From assembly GCA_050948905.1 (NCBI GenBank), contig JBMNES010000001.1:2046001-2110000 (forward strand): DNA of 64,000 nucleotides, read 5' to 3'. Origin of the DNA: DTKD01 sp050948905. Lineage in GTDB: Bacteria; Armatimonadota; UBA5829. Shown here piece after piece: positions 52,944 through 62,671 of this stretch (position 1 is its first letter; every line of letters starts with the position of its first letter). A model generated the notes under the pieces. The model was given only the letters and a program-made list of their open reading frames with translations, did not search any database and was not told the origin of the DNA. The position numbers were made by a program, and so were the translations under genes.

Positions 52944-53006
52944 ACTACTTTCACTATAGGTTTATTTCTGACTTTCGCCCTTTTCGCGTTTTCGCGTTTA
53001 AATATC

Positions 53007-55169
53007 CTAAATCTCCTGCAAATTCGCCAGCCCAACGAGCAATTTCTTTACTCCGTCGCTATCAAACGCCACGGTCACCTGTTCCTCATCACCCGACCCG
53101 GCGCAATTTATCACGATTCCCTTGCCGAATCGGTCGTGCTGCACTTTCTGGCCTGGGCGGAACGAAGCGGCGGTTGGGGTTCTCATTTGTCTGAATTGAC
53201 TGCGCCATTCGGTGTTTGCGCTTCGTCGCCTTTTGGGACGGGCGTTGGCTACTATCTCCTCAGGTATCTCTGATATGAACCGCGACATCCCAGTCCCTGT
53301 CACCTGACCCATCAGCATACGTTGATGTGCATACGTCAGCAGAAGCTCCTCCCTGGCGCGAGTCATGCCGACATAACAAAGCCTTCGCTCCTCTGCAAGC
53401 TCCTCTCTGTCCTCCAGAGATCGACGATGCGGGAAAAGTCCCTCCTCCATTCCGGTTATATATACAATCGGGAACTCCAACCCCTTAGCCGCATGCATAG
53501 TCATCAGGGTCACGGCGTTACTTGTATCCTCCAGCGTGTCGATATCCGATATCAACGCCACCTGTTCCAAAAAAGCCGACAGAGTAGGGTTTTCCGTGTT
53601 AAGCTGAAAATTCTCAGTCACACTAAGCAGTTCTTCTACGTTTTCCAATCTGCTGCGAGACTCCATAGTATGGTCATCACGCAACCAGGTCAGATAACCC
53701 GATACCTGCAAGGCCTCCTCGGTTAAATGCCGCACGGAGACCTCCTCGCTCATCTTATTGAGGTGCCGGATCATCTCCGCAAATTTCTCCATAGCAGATC
53801 TCGCTCGCGCCGGGATATCTGTCGCCTCAGAAACCCTCCGCAAAGCGTCATACAGGGTGATATGCTCTTTAATTGCGAACTGCTCCAGGCGCGATATCGA
53901 GGTTTGACCGATGCCCCTGGTCGGCACATTTATGACTCTGCGCAGGCTTACCGATTCGTGCGGATTGGCGGCCAGCCGCAAATACGCCAGCACATCCTTG
54001 ATTTCCCTGCGCTCATAGAACCGCACCGAACCTACCAGGATATGAGGAATGCGGGCGTTTATCATCGCCTCTTCAAAGACACGCGATTGCGCGTTTATCC
54101 TGTACAGAACCACTATGTCTGAATAGTTTCTATCACCAAACGAGACTTTATTCTGAATCGACTGCGCCACCTGGCTTGCTTCATCAATTTCATTAGCCGC
54201 GTCGATGACCTCTATATCGCAGCCCTCTTCGTTCTCGGTCCACAGCTTCTTATCAGCCCGGTCGGCGTTGCGCGCGACAATCGCGTGGGCTGCAGACAGG
54301 ATCTTCTTGGTCGAGCGATAGTTAAGCTCCAGCTTATATATCGCGGCGTCCGGGTAATCTTTTTCAAACTGAAGAATGATGCCGACATCCGCCCCGCGCC
54401 ATCTGTAGATCGATTGGTCGTCATCTCCAACGCAGAAGATGTTGCGGTGTTTTTCGGCAATCATCCGCACCAGTCGATACTGCGAATAGTTAATATCCTG
54501 ATACTCGTCGACCAGAACGTACCGAAATTGATCCTGATAGTAACTCAGCACATCCGGACGATTGGCCAGCAGCAGCACGGTATACATTATCAAATCATCG
54601 AAATCCAGCGCGCGATTGAGGCGCAGCTTTTCCTGATAAGTCCTGTAGACTCGTCCCGCCACATTTTCCAGCCTGCCCACAAACCGCCGACCAAACTCAT
54701 CCGGCAGCACCAATTGTTCCTTTGCTCTGGAGATCAGATTGAGGATATCACGCGCCCTGTAGACCTTCTGATCAAACCCCTCAGCCTCCAGGCTCTCGCG
54801 AACAAGCGTCAGTTGGTCGGAGTCGTCGAGTATCGTGAAGTTGCGGTCGATACCGATATCAGGCCCTCTTTGCCTGAGTATTCTCGCGCAAATCCCGTGA
54901 AAGGTGCCGATCCAAAGCCCACTTGCGGCTTTGCCAAGCAAACTCTCAGCTCGCTCCTTCATCTCATTAGCCGCTTTATTAGTGAACGTAACCGCTAGGA
55001 TATTGCTCGGAGAGATGCCAAGCTCGCGGATCATATAGGCGATTCTATGCGTCAGCACACGCGTCTTGCCGCTGCCTGCCCCGGCAAAGACTAATACAGG
55101 GCCTTCGGTATGTGTGACCGCGGCCCTTTGCTGCTTATTTAAACCCTTTACTATATCTGTTTTCACCAT
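53007..55169 (-). CDS. pcrA: UvrD/PcrA-type superfamily 1 DNA helicase
   Basis: A 720-residue helicase. The motifs are in order: LNKQQRAAV, Walker A GAGSGKT, TFTNKAANEM, LVDEYQDINYSQ, GDDDQSIYRWRGA, LNYRSTKKIL, VTLMTMHAAKGLEF and LCYVGMTRARE. The C-terminus has the PcrA-type tail (VQHDRFGKGIVINCAG). It unwinds DNA 3'-5' in nucleotide excision repair, mismatch repair and replication restart. ATG start. Confidence 0.95.
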   Translation of the reverse strand: MVKTDIVKGLNKQQRAAVTHTEGPVLVFAGAGSGKTRVLTHRIAYMIRELGISPSNILAVTFTNKAANEMKERAESLLGKAASGLWIGTFHGICARILRQRGPDIGIDRNFTILDDSDQLTLVRESLEAEGFDQKVYRARDILNLISRAKEQLVLPDEFGRRFVGRLENVAGRVYRTYQEKLRLNRALDFDDLIMYTVLLLANRPDVLSYYQDQFRYVLVDEYQDINYSQYRLVRMIAEKHRNIFCVGDDDQSIYRWRGADVGIILQFEKDYPDAAIYKLELNYRSTKKILSAAHAIVARNADRADKKLWTENEEGCDIEVIDAANEIDEASQVAQSIQNKVSFGDRNYSDIVVLYRINAQSRVFEEAMINARIPHILVGSVRFYERREIKDVLAYLRLAANPHESVSLRRVINVPTRGIGQTSISRLEQFAIKEHITLYDALRRVSEATDIPARARSAMEKFAEMIRHLNKMSEEVSVRHLTEEALQVSGYLTWLRDDHTMESRSRLENVEELLSVTENFQLNTENPTLSAFLEQVALISDIDTLEDTSNAVTLMTMHAAKGLEFPIVYITGMEEGLFPHRRSLEDREELAEERRLCYVGMTRAREELLLTYAHQRMLMGQVTGTGMSRFISEIPEEIVANARPKRRRSANTEWRSQFRQMRTPTAASFRPGQKVQHDRFGKGIVINCAGSGDEEQVTVAFDSDGVKKLLVGLANLQEI

Positions 55170-55208
55170 TCTATTATATCAGACCCGCCCCAGCAGATGG
55201 TAAACCTG

Positions 55209-55760
55209 CTACCGAAACTGGGTATATCCAACCGTCACCATGCTGGAGTTCAAACCAACGTTGGGCTTGCTAAGCCCTGCATTTGATATGTGAAAGAATT
55301 TATAGTTAAGTGTCAGTGCCGCACTCCGATTTAGCTTGCGTTGTAAGACGATCCCTGCCTGTTCCGTGAAATTGAGCTTAGATCCCAACTCCGGCACTCG
55401 ATGTTCCAGTTGCGCGAGGCCGATTCCAAGCTCCCAGGCCAATGCTGTCTTATCTTTCACCATAAAATATCGCCGATGGCTGGCGGTAGTGCAGACGATC
55501 AAATTGTCATCGCTATCAACCATGTTACCAACGCACAACTCGATAGCTTTCTGGCTTCTATTAGATGAAAACTTACCCCATCTAAGGTCGGCAACATCGA
55601 ACTTCAGTTTACTCTTCGTGGCGCTGGGAAACCGGTGATTCTGGCCGAATCCGGTTATCACCGAAAAATCTTTACGCCCCTTCTCAAAGGGCATCCCCTT
55701 AACGGCGGTGCCTAATGAGATGACTACCATAACACATAAAAGCGTCCTGCTTATAGACAT
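55209..55760 (-). CDS. pagL: Lipid A 3-O-deacylase (PagL-like)
   Basis: A 183-residue outer-membrane enzyme with a signal peptide (TLLCVMVVISLGTAVKG). The catalytic site motif FFHISNAGLSKPNVGLNSSMV contains the His-x-Ser pair of PagL. It ends in a beta-barrel-type terminus (VTVGYTQFR). It removes an acyl chain from lipid A, so its presence implies the organism makes LPS. Single gene next to pcrA. Confidence 0.85.
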   Translation of the reverse strand: MSISRTLLCVMVVISLGTAVKGMPFEKGRKDFSVITGFGQNHRFPSATKSKLKFDVADLRWGKFSSNRSQKAIELCVGNMVDSDDNLIVCTTASHRRYFMVKDKTALAWELGIGLAQLEHRVPELGSKLNFTEQAGIVLQRKLNRSAALTLNYKFFHISNAGLSKPNVGLNSSMVTVGYTQFR

Positions 55761-55830
55761 ACTCGTAACATTCTCCCGATCTTCTTTTACAGCCTAATTG
55801 CTACTCTTTGGAGCCTGCAATATCCTTCAT

Positions 55831-55860
55831 TTGACCCCTCTTTGATGCTCACGGTATAAT
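55831..55860 (+). promoter_or_regulatory. Predicted promoter of hisG
   Basis: TTGACC at 55831 and a perfect TATAAT at 55855 are 18 bases apart, about 27 bases before the GTG start. The leader is short. Confidence 0.6.
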
Positions 55861-55886
55861 GACGAGGTTGAAGAGGAGAATTGACT

Positions 55887-56756
55887 GTGAAGTTGAAAAT
55901 TGCGTTACCGAAGGGCAGCCTGCAGGAGGCTACATTCGGTTTATTCAAAAAAGCCGGCTGGGATTTTCGCGTGGGATCGAGATCGTATCATCCCAGCGTA
56001 AACGACGATGAAATCGAGGCGACGCTTCTGCGTGCGCAGGAAATCGCACGATATGTTGAGGCGGGCGTGCTTGATGTCGGAATCACGGGCTACGACAACA
56101 TCCGCGAATGCGAGTCTGACGTAGTCGAAGTCTGTGAGCTGGTCTATTCCAAGGTCAGCACAAAGCCGTACAAATGGGTACTTGCCGTGCCCAAGGAATC
56201 CTCCATAAAAGGGCCAAAGGATCTCGAGGGCAAGCGCGTCGCCACCGAACTCGTCAACGTCACTAAAAGATATTTTGAGCAGCACGGCGTGAATGTCAAT
56301 GTGGAGTTTAGCTGGGGCGCTACTGAGGTTAAGGTGCCGGAACTTGTCGACGCCATAGTCGAAGGCACCGAGACAGGCAGCACGCTTAAGGCGCATGGTT
56401 TGCAGATTATTGACACCCTGTTGGAGTCTACTACCAGGTTGATCGCCAATAAGCAGGCATGGCGGGACGAAGAGAAGCGCAACAAAATCGAGAATATGGC
56501 GATGTTGCTGCAGGCTGCGCTGACTGCCGATGGGTTGGTCGGTCTGAAGATGAACGTGCCCACGGCGAAGCTCGACGAGGTGCTTGCGGAGTTGCCGTCG
56601 CTGAAAAACCCTACTATATCATCTCTGTCCGATAAGGATTGGGTTGCGGCGGAGATCATCGTAGAGGAGAACCTGGTACGCGAGCTCATCCCGCGACTGA
56701 AGCGGGCGGGCGCATCGGGAATCGTGGAATATCCGCTCAATAAGGTGATTTACTAA
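55887..56756 (+). CDS. hisG: ATP phosphoribosyltransferase (long form)
   Basis: About 289 residues catalysing the first step of histidine biosynthesis. LPKGSLQEATF, DVGITGYD and the loop AIVEGTETGSTLKAHGL are characteristic. A C-terminal regulatory (ACT-like) domain is present, as in the long HisG form. The GTG at 55887 is preferred because AGGAG lies 8 bases upstream; a TTG at 55881 is too close to it. ruvA starts 2 bases after it. Confidence 0.95.
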   Translation: MKLKIALPKGSLQEATFGLFKKAGWDFRVGSRSYHPSVNDDEIEATLLRAQEIARYVEAGVLDVGITGYDNIRECESDVVEVCELVYSKVSTKPYKWVLAVPKESSIKGPKDLEGKRVATELVNVTKRYFEQHGVNVNVEFSWGATEVKVPELVDAIVEGTETGSTLKAHGLQIIDTLLESTTRLIANKQAWRDEEKRNKIENMAMLLQAALTADGLVGLKMNVPTAKLDEVLAELPSLKNPTISSLSDKDWVAAEIIVEENLVRELIPRLKRAGASGIVEYPLNKVIY

Positions 56757-56758
56757 CA

Positions 56759-57355
56759 TTGATTGCCCATCTACACGGCGAATTGGCGAGAGTCGGATCG
56801 GATTATATAGTCCTCGACGTTGGCGGGGTAGGATACAAGGCTTTCCTGCCCGCCGCCGTGTTGGTGCAGATGCCTGGTATTGGTGATGAGGTCAGGATAT
56901 TCACTTACACGGCGGTAAGAGAAGACGCCATCACCATATACGGGTTCATCGACGAAAATCAATTGAGTATGTTCGAGCTGTTGTTGACCGTCGGCGGGGT
57001 GGGGCCGAAGGTCGCGTTGTCGATCGTGGGAACTTTGGCGGTCGATACGATAATCAACGCGATCTCATCGGAGAGTTTTATTGAACTAAACGGCGTGCCC
57101 GGAGTAGGCACTAAGACGGCTCAGCGAATCGTATTGGAACTCAGAGAGAAGATCACCACTCTCGTATGGGCACAAGCCGCAGCAGGCGCCTCACCGCAGG
57201 GTCAGGTGCTAAACGATGCAATCGAAGGTCTGGTCGCGCTTGGATACAATCGAAACGATGCACGGTCGGCCGCCGAAAACGCGCTCAAATCCGTAAAAGA
57301 TAAGCGCGACACCGCAGCAATAGTCAGATTGGCGCTAAAGACGCTGGCTAAGTGA
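56759..57355 (+). CDS. ruvA: Holliday junction DNA helicase subunit RuvA
   Basis: A 198-residue protein with the OB-fold N-terminus (MIAHLHGELARVGSDYIVLDVGGVGY), two helix-hairpin-helix motifs (TVGGVGPKVALSIVG, LNGVPGVGTKTAQRIVLEL) and a C-terminal UBA-like domain III (ALGYNRNDARSAAENALKSV). It binds four-way junctions and loads RuvB, encoded next. TTG start. No ruvC is nearby. Confidence 0.95.
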   Translation: MIAHLHGELARVGSDYIVLDVGGVGYKAFLPAAVLVQMPGIGDEVRIFTYTAVREDAITIYGFIDENQLSMFELLLTVGGVGPKVALSIVGTLAVDTIINAISSESFIELNGVPGVGTKTAQRIVLELREKITTLVWAQAAAGASPQGQVLNDAIEGLVALGYNRNDARSAAENALKSVKDKRDTAAIVRLALKTLAK

Positions 57356-57380
57356 CACCTGCCAGAAGAGCGATATTATT

Positions 57381-58421
57381 ATGGACAATGATGCCGTTGG
57401 ACGTGAAGAGAGAATAATCTCCCCCGAACCAAAGGACGAGGATCGGGCGCTTGATTACACCCTGAGACCTCGTCGTCTGGACGAGTTCATCGGGCGTGAT
57501 AAGATCAAGGACAGCTTGAGCGTGTTTATTCAAGCTGCGAAGATGCGCGCCGAGCCGCTTGATCATGTTTTGCTGTATGGCCCTCCCGGCCTAGGCAAAA
57601 CGACGCTTGCGCTGATCATTGCAAACGAGATGGATGCCCCGATCAGGTCGACTTCGGGCCCGGCTATCGAGCGGCCTGGCGATTTGGCAGCTATACTCAC
57701 AAACCTCGAACCCGGCAGCGTTTTATTCATCGACGAAATCCACCGGCTGAACCGCGCCGTAGAAGAGATTTTGTATCCTGCTATGGAGGATTTTCAGCTT
57801 GACCTCGTCATAGGCAAGGGGCCAAGCGCGCGGACTCTAAAGCTGGATTTGCCCAAGTTCACCCTCGTCGGTGCGACCACGCGGGCAGGTATGATCACGG
57901 CGCCTCTGCGCGGCAGGTTCGGAATAGTGCACAATTTCGAGTTTTACGACGTCGATAATCTTAAGACCATAGTGATGCGCTCGGCGCGGATACTCGACAT
58001 AAAAGTTACTAACGACGGCGCTTACGAAATAGCCGGGCGTTCCAGAGGGACCCCGAGAATCGCCAACAGGGTACTCAGAAGAGTTCGTGATTATGCGATG
58101 GTTCGAGCCGACGGGATGATCGACCAGACAGTCGCCTGCGAGGGACTGGATATGCTGGAAATCGACCAGAGCGGCCTCGACGAAGCGGACCGCAGGCTGC
58201 TGTTGGCCATAATAGAGAAATTCGACGGCGGGCCGGTGGGTGTCGATACCATAGCAGCATCTATCAGCGAGGAACGCGACACAATAGAAGATGTGCATGA
58301 GCCATTTTTGATCCAAAGCGGCTTTTTGAATCGAACCCCCCGAGGGCGTATGGCCACGCGCCTGGCCTACGAACATCTCGACATCGCCTGGAAAAGCAGC
58401 GGGCAAAAAGAACTACTGTGA
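57381..58421 (+). CDS. ruvB: Holliday junction DNA helicase subunit RuvB
   Basis: A 346-residue AAA+ motor. Walker A GPPGLGKTT is at residues 67-75 and Walker B IDEIH includes D118-E119; the sensor GATTRAG and the C-terminal winged helix (FLIQSGFLNRTPRGRMAT) follow. It drives branch migration with RuvA. ATG start, in an operon with hisG and ruvA. Confidence 0.96.
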   Translation: MDNDAVGREERIISPEPKDEDRALDYTLRPRRLDEFIGRDKIKDSLSVFIQAAKMRAEPLDHVLLYGPPGLGKTTLALIIANEMDAPIRSTSGPAIERPGDLAAILTNLEPGSVLFIDEIHRLNRAVEEILYPAMEDFQLDLVIGKGPSARTLKLDLPKFTLVGATTRAGMITAPLRGRFGIVHNFEFYDVDNLKTIVMRSARILDIKVTNDGAYEIAGRSRGTPRIANRVLRRVRDYAMVRADGMIDQTVACEGLDMLEIDQSGLDEADRRLLLAIIEKFDGGPVGVDTIAASISEERDTIEDVHEPFLIQSGFLNRTPRGRMATRLAYEHLDIAWKSSGQKELL

Positions 58422-58491
58422 ACCAAATGGAACTAACCATCGTCTTAACTCGACAAAGACATGAGCATTTATTTGTCGATTGGAGAACGCT

Positions 58492-59601
58492 ATGAGGTGC
58501 CCGAATTGCGGCACTCACAACGGAAAAACTAACAAATACTGCCGGGATTGCGGCACCAGGCTGGAAGTACTCGCGCCGAAAGAGGAAAAGCAGGAAACAG
58601 CCGCGCCGCGTAAAGACGAGGTGACGCTCGGCGAAGAGTTGTTCGGAGTGCACGAACTGCTTGAGGCTGGCGATCTGGAAGCGGCGCTCGAAAAGGGCGC
58701 AAAGCTCGCCACAGACAATCCCGACAGCGCCTCTGCGCACGCCATAGTGGCGATGGTCTGCGAGCGTATGTCAGAAAAATTTGCTGCTGATGCAGACCCT
58801 TTGCGTGCGAAAGAGTTTCTAAAACTCGCTATTGATCGATATGAGACCGTCATAGACCTCAATCCGGATAGCGCGGCTGACCGCGAAAAACTCGCGTCGC
58901 TGCGTCTGCGCTATACTGGTCAGGTCGCCGAGACTCCAAAGATCGAGTCTGAACCCAGCCGTGCGAAGTGGTTAAGTCGAGTCTCTCCGCCCGTGCTGGC
59001 TTCAGGCGTTGCGTTTATCGTGTTGATAACACTCGTGATACTGCTTACTTCTTCTCCAAAGGCAAAACCAGTAAATCAAACCGTGCAACAGCCTGTTGAA
59101 CCACCGACTCCACAGGTTGCGCAACAGCCGGCCACGCCACCACAGCCTTCGATGAGCGTATATACGTTCCCGGCGGCCAGCAATAACACTCAGCCGCCTC
59201 AGCCGTCCGCGCCCATTCAACAGGCTCCCAGGGTGCCGCAGATACCCATACAGACCCAGGTGCAGCCGGCTAAGGTGCCGAAAATAGACCAGGAACTGAC
59301 CCTGGTGCCGGAAGCGAAGCCAACTGAGTCGGCAAAATCCGAACCAGCGCCGAAACCGCAAGCTGAGGAAGTTCAAGTCGCTTCAACCACACCTAAGGGT
59401 GATTCGCAACTCCGTGAGGCCATCCAATTGGGCGGCCAACACCGATTTGCCGAAGCGATCGACGCGGCGAATCGGGCTATTGCGATGTATGAAGACGATA
59501 TCGCGTCCGGAAAGAGCGTTGATCAGGCAAATCGTGGGGCCGCCAACGCCCGCAAACTGATCTCGACCTGGCGACAAGCGATGAATGCCGCTAATGAGTA
59601 G
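58492..59601 (+). CDS. Zinc-ribbon and TPR-like membrane protein
   Basis: About 369 residues. An N-terminal zinc ribbon (C3, C6, C17, C20 in CPNCG...YCRDCG) is followed by a TPR-like helical region (ELLEAGDLEAALEKGAKLATDNP), a single membrane helix around residues 165-187, a long Pro/Gln/Ala-rich stretch and a C-terminal helical pair (RFAEAIDAANRAIAMYED). The zinc ribbon faces the cytoplasm. The ATG at 58492 follows GGAGAACGCT. It precedes another TPR protein, with which it is probably cotranscribed. Confidence 0.7.
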   Translation: MRCPNCGTHNGKTNKYCRDCGTRLEVLAPKEEKQETAAPRKDEVTLGEELFGVHELLEAGDLEAALEKGAKLATDNPDSASAHAIVAMVCERMSEKFAADADPLRAKEFLKLAIDRYETVIDLNPDSAADREKLASLRLRYTGQVAETPKIESEPSRAKWLSRVSPPVLASGVAFIVLITLVILLTSSPKAKPVNQTVQQPVEPPTPQVAQQPATPPQPSMSVYTFPAASNNTQPPQPSAPIQQAPRVPQIPIQTQVQPAKVPKIDQELTLVPEAKPTESAKSEPAPKPQAEEVQVASTTPKGDSQLREAIQLGGQHRFAEAIDAANRAIAMYEDDIASGKSVDQANRGAANARKLISTWRQAMNAANE

Positions 59602-59605
59602 ACCA

Positions 59606-61444
59606 ATGAACAGGGTTATTATATTCTTTGCTGCGACAGTTATGGCAGCGCTGATATGTGTTCCGATTGCAGCGGATTCCGCACGGCCGATTGCTGTGGT
59701 ATTTCCGACGGCTCACGGCGAGGGCATCGACAAATCCCTGGCGGATGCTTCTACCCAGGCGTTATGCAATTATCTTCGCGAAACCGGCCGGGTTGACGTC
59801 GTGGCATTCGATAGAGAATCCCCGACCGTGCTTCGGGCGATTATGGATAAAGAACTGACAGCCGATCAGGTCGCCAGCTACTCCAACCACCAGCAGCGCA
59901 TTGACGTAGCGAAGGCTCTCGCTTATGACTACGCTGCAAGCGCGGAAATATCGGTGAAGGATGGCGTAGTGAACGTTAAGGTCTGGCTGGCGAAGGCCAG
60001 AGGCGGCAAGAAAGATCAGTGGGAGGCTCTTGGCCAATCCTCCGTTGGCGGAGGGGTGGGGGAGTTGAACTTCGTCAACGCTATGCAGAGCGCCACCAGC
60101 GCCGCCGTAGTCAGCGTCTCCCGCCAGGGTTTTCTAGGGCTTCCTGCTATTGACGAAAAAGCTGCCTCAACCCCGTCTGATACAATCGCTATCACTACGG
60201 ACCTGGTGGCTCCGCCGGCGCCTCCAACCGCGTCGGATTATTCGGGGCAAGCTGACGAGAGCTTAAAAGCCGGCAATTTTGCGGTTGCAATTCAGCAATA
60301 CCAGCAAGCGGTGAATGCCGACCCAACCAGCCCATCACTTCGCCTCAAACTCGCCGACGCATTTGCACGCAGAGGTTTATATGACGAGGCCATCTCAGAA
60401 CTCAATCGAGCCGAAGCATTGGGCGCGGATTCCGAGAAATTATCGACCATGAGAAAGCAGGTCGATGCCTTACGTGACGGTAAACCGGCTCCTGCTGAGG
60501 CAGCAGTTGCCTCGCAACCACAAACTCCGACTCCGGATGTAGAAACAACACAGCCGACTGCCGAGCCAGACCCGGCTGCGCCAAAACCCAAGGCAGATTC
60601 TAAAGCTGCGATTGCAAAGATGAAACTCGGTGATAGCTTATGGCGGGCGGCCAAAGTCGACGAAGCTGCCGTTGCGTATAAAGAGGCCATAGCGCTGAAC
60701 CCCGCCGACTGGCGAGCTTATGAGCGGCTGGCACTGGTAAATGTCTCGATGTCATTATATTCCGAGGCGAAAAAAGCTCTGCTTCAACTGTCCGCCGTTC
60801 AGCCTAGACCTTCCAGCCAGATCATAGCCACCAGATATTCGGTCTTCACGAAGGTATTCGAGCAGTCTTTTTCTGGATTGTTGAAGCAATATGAACGAGA
60901 CGCGCGGGATTATCAGACTCAGCGGATAGCTCGGGAGAGTTACTACAGCAGCGTCAAGGGTCTGAGCTATCGTGTGGAGACGATGGCGCAGTTCCTTGAT
61001 GTGCTTACGGTTCCGGATGATAAAAAATCGATGAATCTGCACCTGAGTCTTGCCTGCGGACTGGTATCTCAGGCAGCATCGAGTCTTCAGGATTATCTGG
61101 AAACCAACAGCGCTGACTCAAAAGCCAACGCCGAGACCTTTATCGCACAGGCGAAAAAGGAGCTGGAGACAGTTCATAAGGCGTTGGCCAGATCGACCAC
61201 CGCCCAAAAGCCGCCCGCTCAGCGCGAAACACAAACGGCAGAGCCGGCTGGCGAAGGGACTGAGCAAGCGCAGCCGGCTTCTGAAGAGTCGGGACAACCT
61301 CAACAAACACAACCGGTCGCTGAAGAGTCTGACGCGGTTTCGGAGCAGCAGCCGGATGATTACTATCCGGAACCAGCTCCTCCACCCGGCCCCGAAGGGC
61401 CGTATCAAGCCCCGCCTCCGCCGGGATATTACCCTGAGTGGTAG
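59606..61444 (+). CDS. Secreted TPR-repeat protein with proline-rich C-terminus
   Basis: About 612 residues. The signal peptide is best with ATG at 59606 (VIIFFAATVMAALICVPIAAD); ATGs at 59585 and 59594 would overlap the upstream gene. An N-terminal alpha/beta domain (PIAVVFPTAHGEGIDKSLADAST) is followed by TPR motifs (AVAIQQYQQAVNADPTSPSL, LWRAAKVDEAAVAYKEAIAL) and a C-terminal Gln/Pro/Glu-rich tail ending GPYQAPPPPGYYPEW. TPR proteins of this kind act as scaffolds at the cell surface. Convergent with the Spy-like gene. Confidence 0.7.
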   Translation: MNRVIIFFAATVMAALICVPIAADSARPIAVVFPTAHGEGIDKSLADASTQALCNYLRETGRVDVVAFDRESPTVLRAIMDKELTADQVASYSNHQQRIDVAKALAYDYAASAEISVKDGVVNVKVWLAKARGGKKDQWEALGQSSVGGGVGELNFVNAMQSATSAAVVSVSRQGFLGLPAIDEKAASTPSDTIAITTDLVAPPAPPTASDYSGQADESLKAGNFAVAIQQYQQAVNADPTSPSLRLKLADAFARRGLYDEAISELNRAEALGADSEKLSTMRKQVDALRDGKPAPAEAAVASQPQTPTPDVETTQPTAEPDPAAPKPKADSKAAIAKMKLGDSLWRAAKVDEAAVAYKEAIALNPADWRAYERLALVNVSMSLYSEAKKALLQLSAVQPRPSSQIIATRYSVFTKVFEQSFSGLLKQYERDARDYQTQRIARESYYSSVKGLSYRVETMAQFLDVLTVPDDKKSMNLHLSLACGLVSQAASSLQDYLETNSADSKANAETFIAQAKKELETVHKALARSTTAQKPPAQRETQTAEPAGEGTEQAQPASEESGQPQQTQPVAEESDAVSEQQPDDYYPEPAPPPGPEGPYQAPPPPGYYPEW

Positions 61445-61458
61445 TCTATGCGACCGGA

Positions 61459-62214
61459 TTAGTGAGGTTTTCGGTAGCGTCGATGCTGTTGTTTTGCCAC
61501 GCTCTTCGCTAACTCGCGCTGTAGTTTCTGAAATTGGTCCTCATTGAGCACCTGGCGAATCGTCTGCTGACGATGATGCTGAAGAGATATCAAATCTTTT
61601 TGTTTCCCGTGGATGCTGCCAATGAGCTTGCGGCAATTCGCTTCATTTAAAGAATAGTTGCCATACAGAACCATCGCCTGCCTGCTCAGTTCTTTCAAAT
61701 CCGAGATCAGCTTCGGGTTAGACGGGCGCAGGTCACGTTGCTTTTGCACAGGCACGCCGAGCGCATCAAGCATAGGCTTATCCGGCAGCTTATCGAGTAT
61801 ATCTTCTTCCGGCGATACAACCACGAGCATCCGACCATCGCCAATGTGTCTGCTCAACATTTTTCTGAACTGGTGAAACTGCTCGGCATTCAGCACCGAG
61901 CGCAGAGCGATTTCGTTGTCAAGGTGGATGTTTAGCAGATTAAGCTGTGCGGCGCTGATTTTATCCTGAGCCGATTTCGCCTTGCGCTCGTCGATTGTAT
62001 AGTTTGAATATACCTGCAGCAAGTCGTATCTCGCCCGGCGCATAGCTTCTCTTTCACGCATAGTTCGCTTGCGAGTATTGGCAGCCAGCGTTTTAAGCTG
62101 ATCCTTGCTGTCAGCAGATAGATTCAGCGAACCTTCGCTCCAGACCGGTGAAGATACTCCCGCCATTACAAGTGCGACAAACAATATTGTAATATACCGA
62201 ACAGACAGTTTCAT
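61459..62214 (-). CDS. Spy/CpxP-like periplasmic protein, duplicated domain
   Basis: A 251-residue protein with a signal peptide (ITILFVALVMAGVSSPVWS). The body is helical, with two similar modules: ISAAQLNLLNIHLDNEIALR with VLNAEQFHQFRKML, and IHGKQKDLISLQHHRQQTIR with QVLNEDQFQKLQREL. The VLN.[DE]QF motif is the LTxxQ-type signature of Spy/CpxP chaperone or metal-sensor proteins. It is the third gene of a unit with an ECF sigma and a zinc-finger anti-sigma, so it is probably part of an envelope-stress response. Confidence 0.75.
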   Translation of the reverse strand: MKLSVRYITILFVALVMAGVSSPVWSEGSLNLSADSKDQLKTLAANTRKRTMREREAMRRARYDLLQVYSNYTIDERKAKSAQDKISAAQLNLLNIHLDNEIALRSVLNAEQFHQFRKMLSRHIGDGRMLVVVSPEEDILDKLPDKPMLDALGVPVQKQRDLRPSNPKLISDLKELSRQAMVLYGNYSLNEANCRKLIGSIHGKQKDLISLQHHRQQTIRQVLNEDQFQKLQRELAKSVAKQQHRRYRKPH

Positions 62215-62224
62215 ATAATTTATT

Positions 62225-62671
62225 CTACATCTTATCTATCGAGTCGATGACTGCATCAGTGTGCCCTCCCAGCGGGTCATCGGAGTATACAGCCACCACT
62301 ACTTTCTGTTCTGGCTGCGCAGGCGTCTGGGGAGGTGTTGCCGCAAGGTTATACAGCCCAATCGCCGCCAGCACGGCCGCCGCTGATGCAGCAGCCATCT
62401 TTTTTCGCAAACCAGTAGACAACAACCCGCGCAATCGCGATAAAGGCAGCGCGCTGCGTCGAGTGCGGGACCGGACTAATGCCCATACGTCGTTGCGCGG
62501 CTGCTCCTCCGGTATGCCGGATAGCCGGGCGAACAGCGCCACTTCCTCCTGAAGCACCCTCTCACATTCAGGGCATTTCCGAAGATGGGCTTTTATTATT
62601 TCCTGTTCACGACCACTCAGCAGCTTTCTGCTGTAGTCCAGAAGATTCGGTTGTATCTGATTGCAGTTCAT
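62225..62671 (-). CDS. Zinc-finger anti-sigma factor
   Basis: A 148-residue protein with the anti-sigma zinc finger H29-x3-C33-x2-C36 (AHLRKCPECERV), one membrane helix (MAAASAAAVLAAIGLYNLAA) and a short extracytoplasmic tail. It overlaps the ECF sigma gene by 65 bases and probably sequesters that sigma factor. The ATG at 62671 has GAGGGTGAC upstream; a GTG at 62680 is the alternative. Confidence 0.85.
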   Translation of the reverse strand: MNCNQIQPNLLDYSRKLLSGREQEIIKAHLRKCPECERVLQEEVALFARLSGIPEEQPRNDVWALVRSRTRRSALPLSRLRGLLSTGLRKKMAAASAAAVLAAIGLYNLAATPPQTPAQPEQKVVVAVYSDDPLGGHTDAVIDSIDKM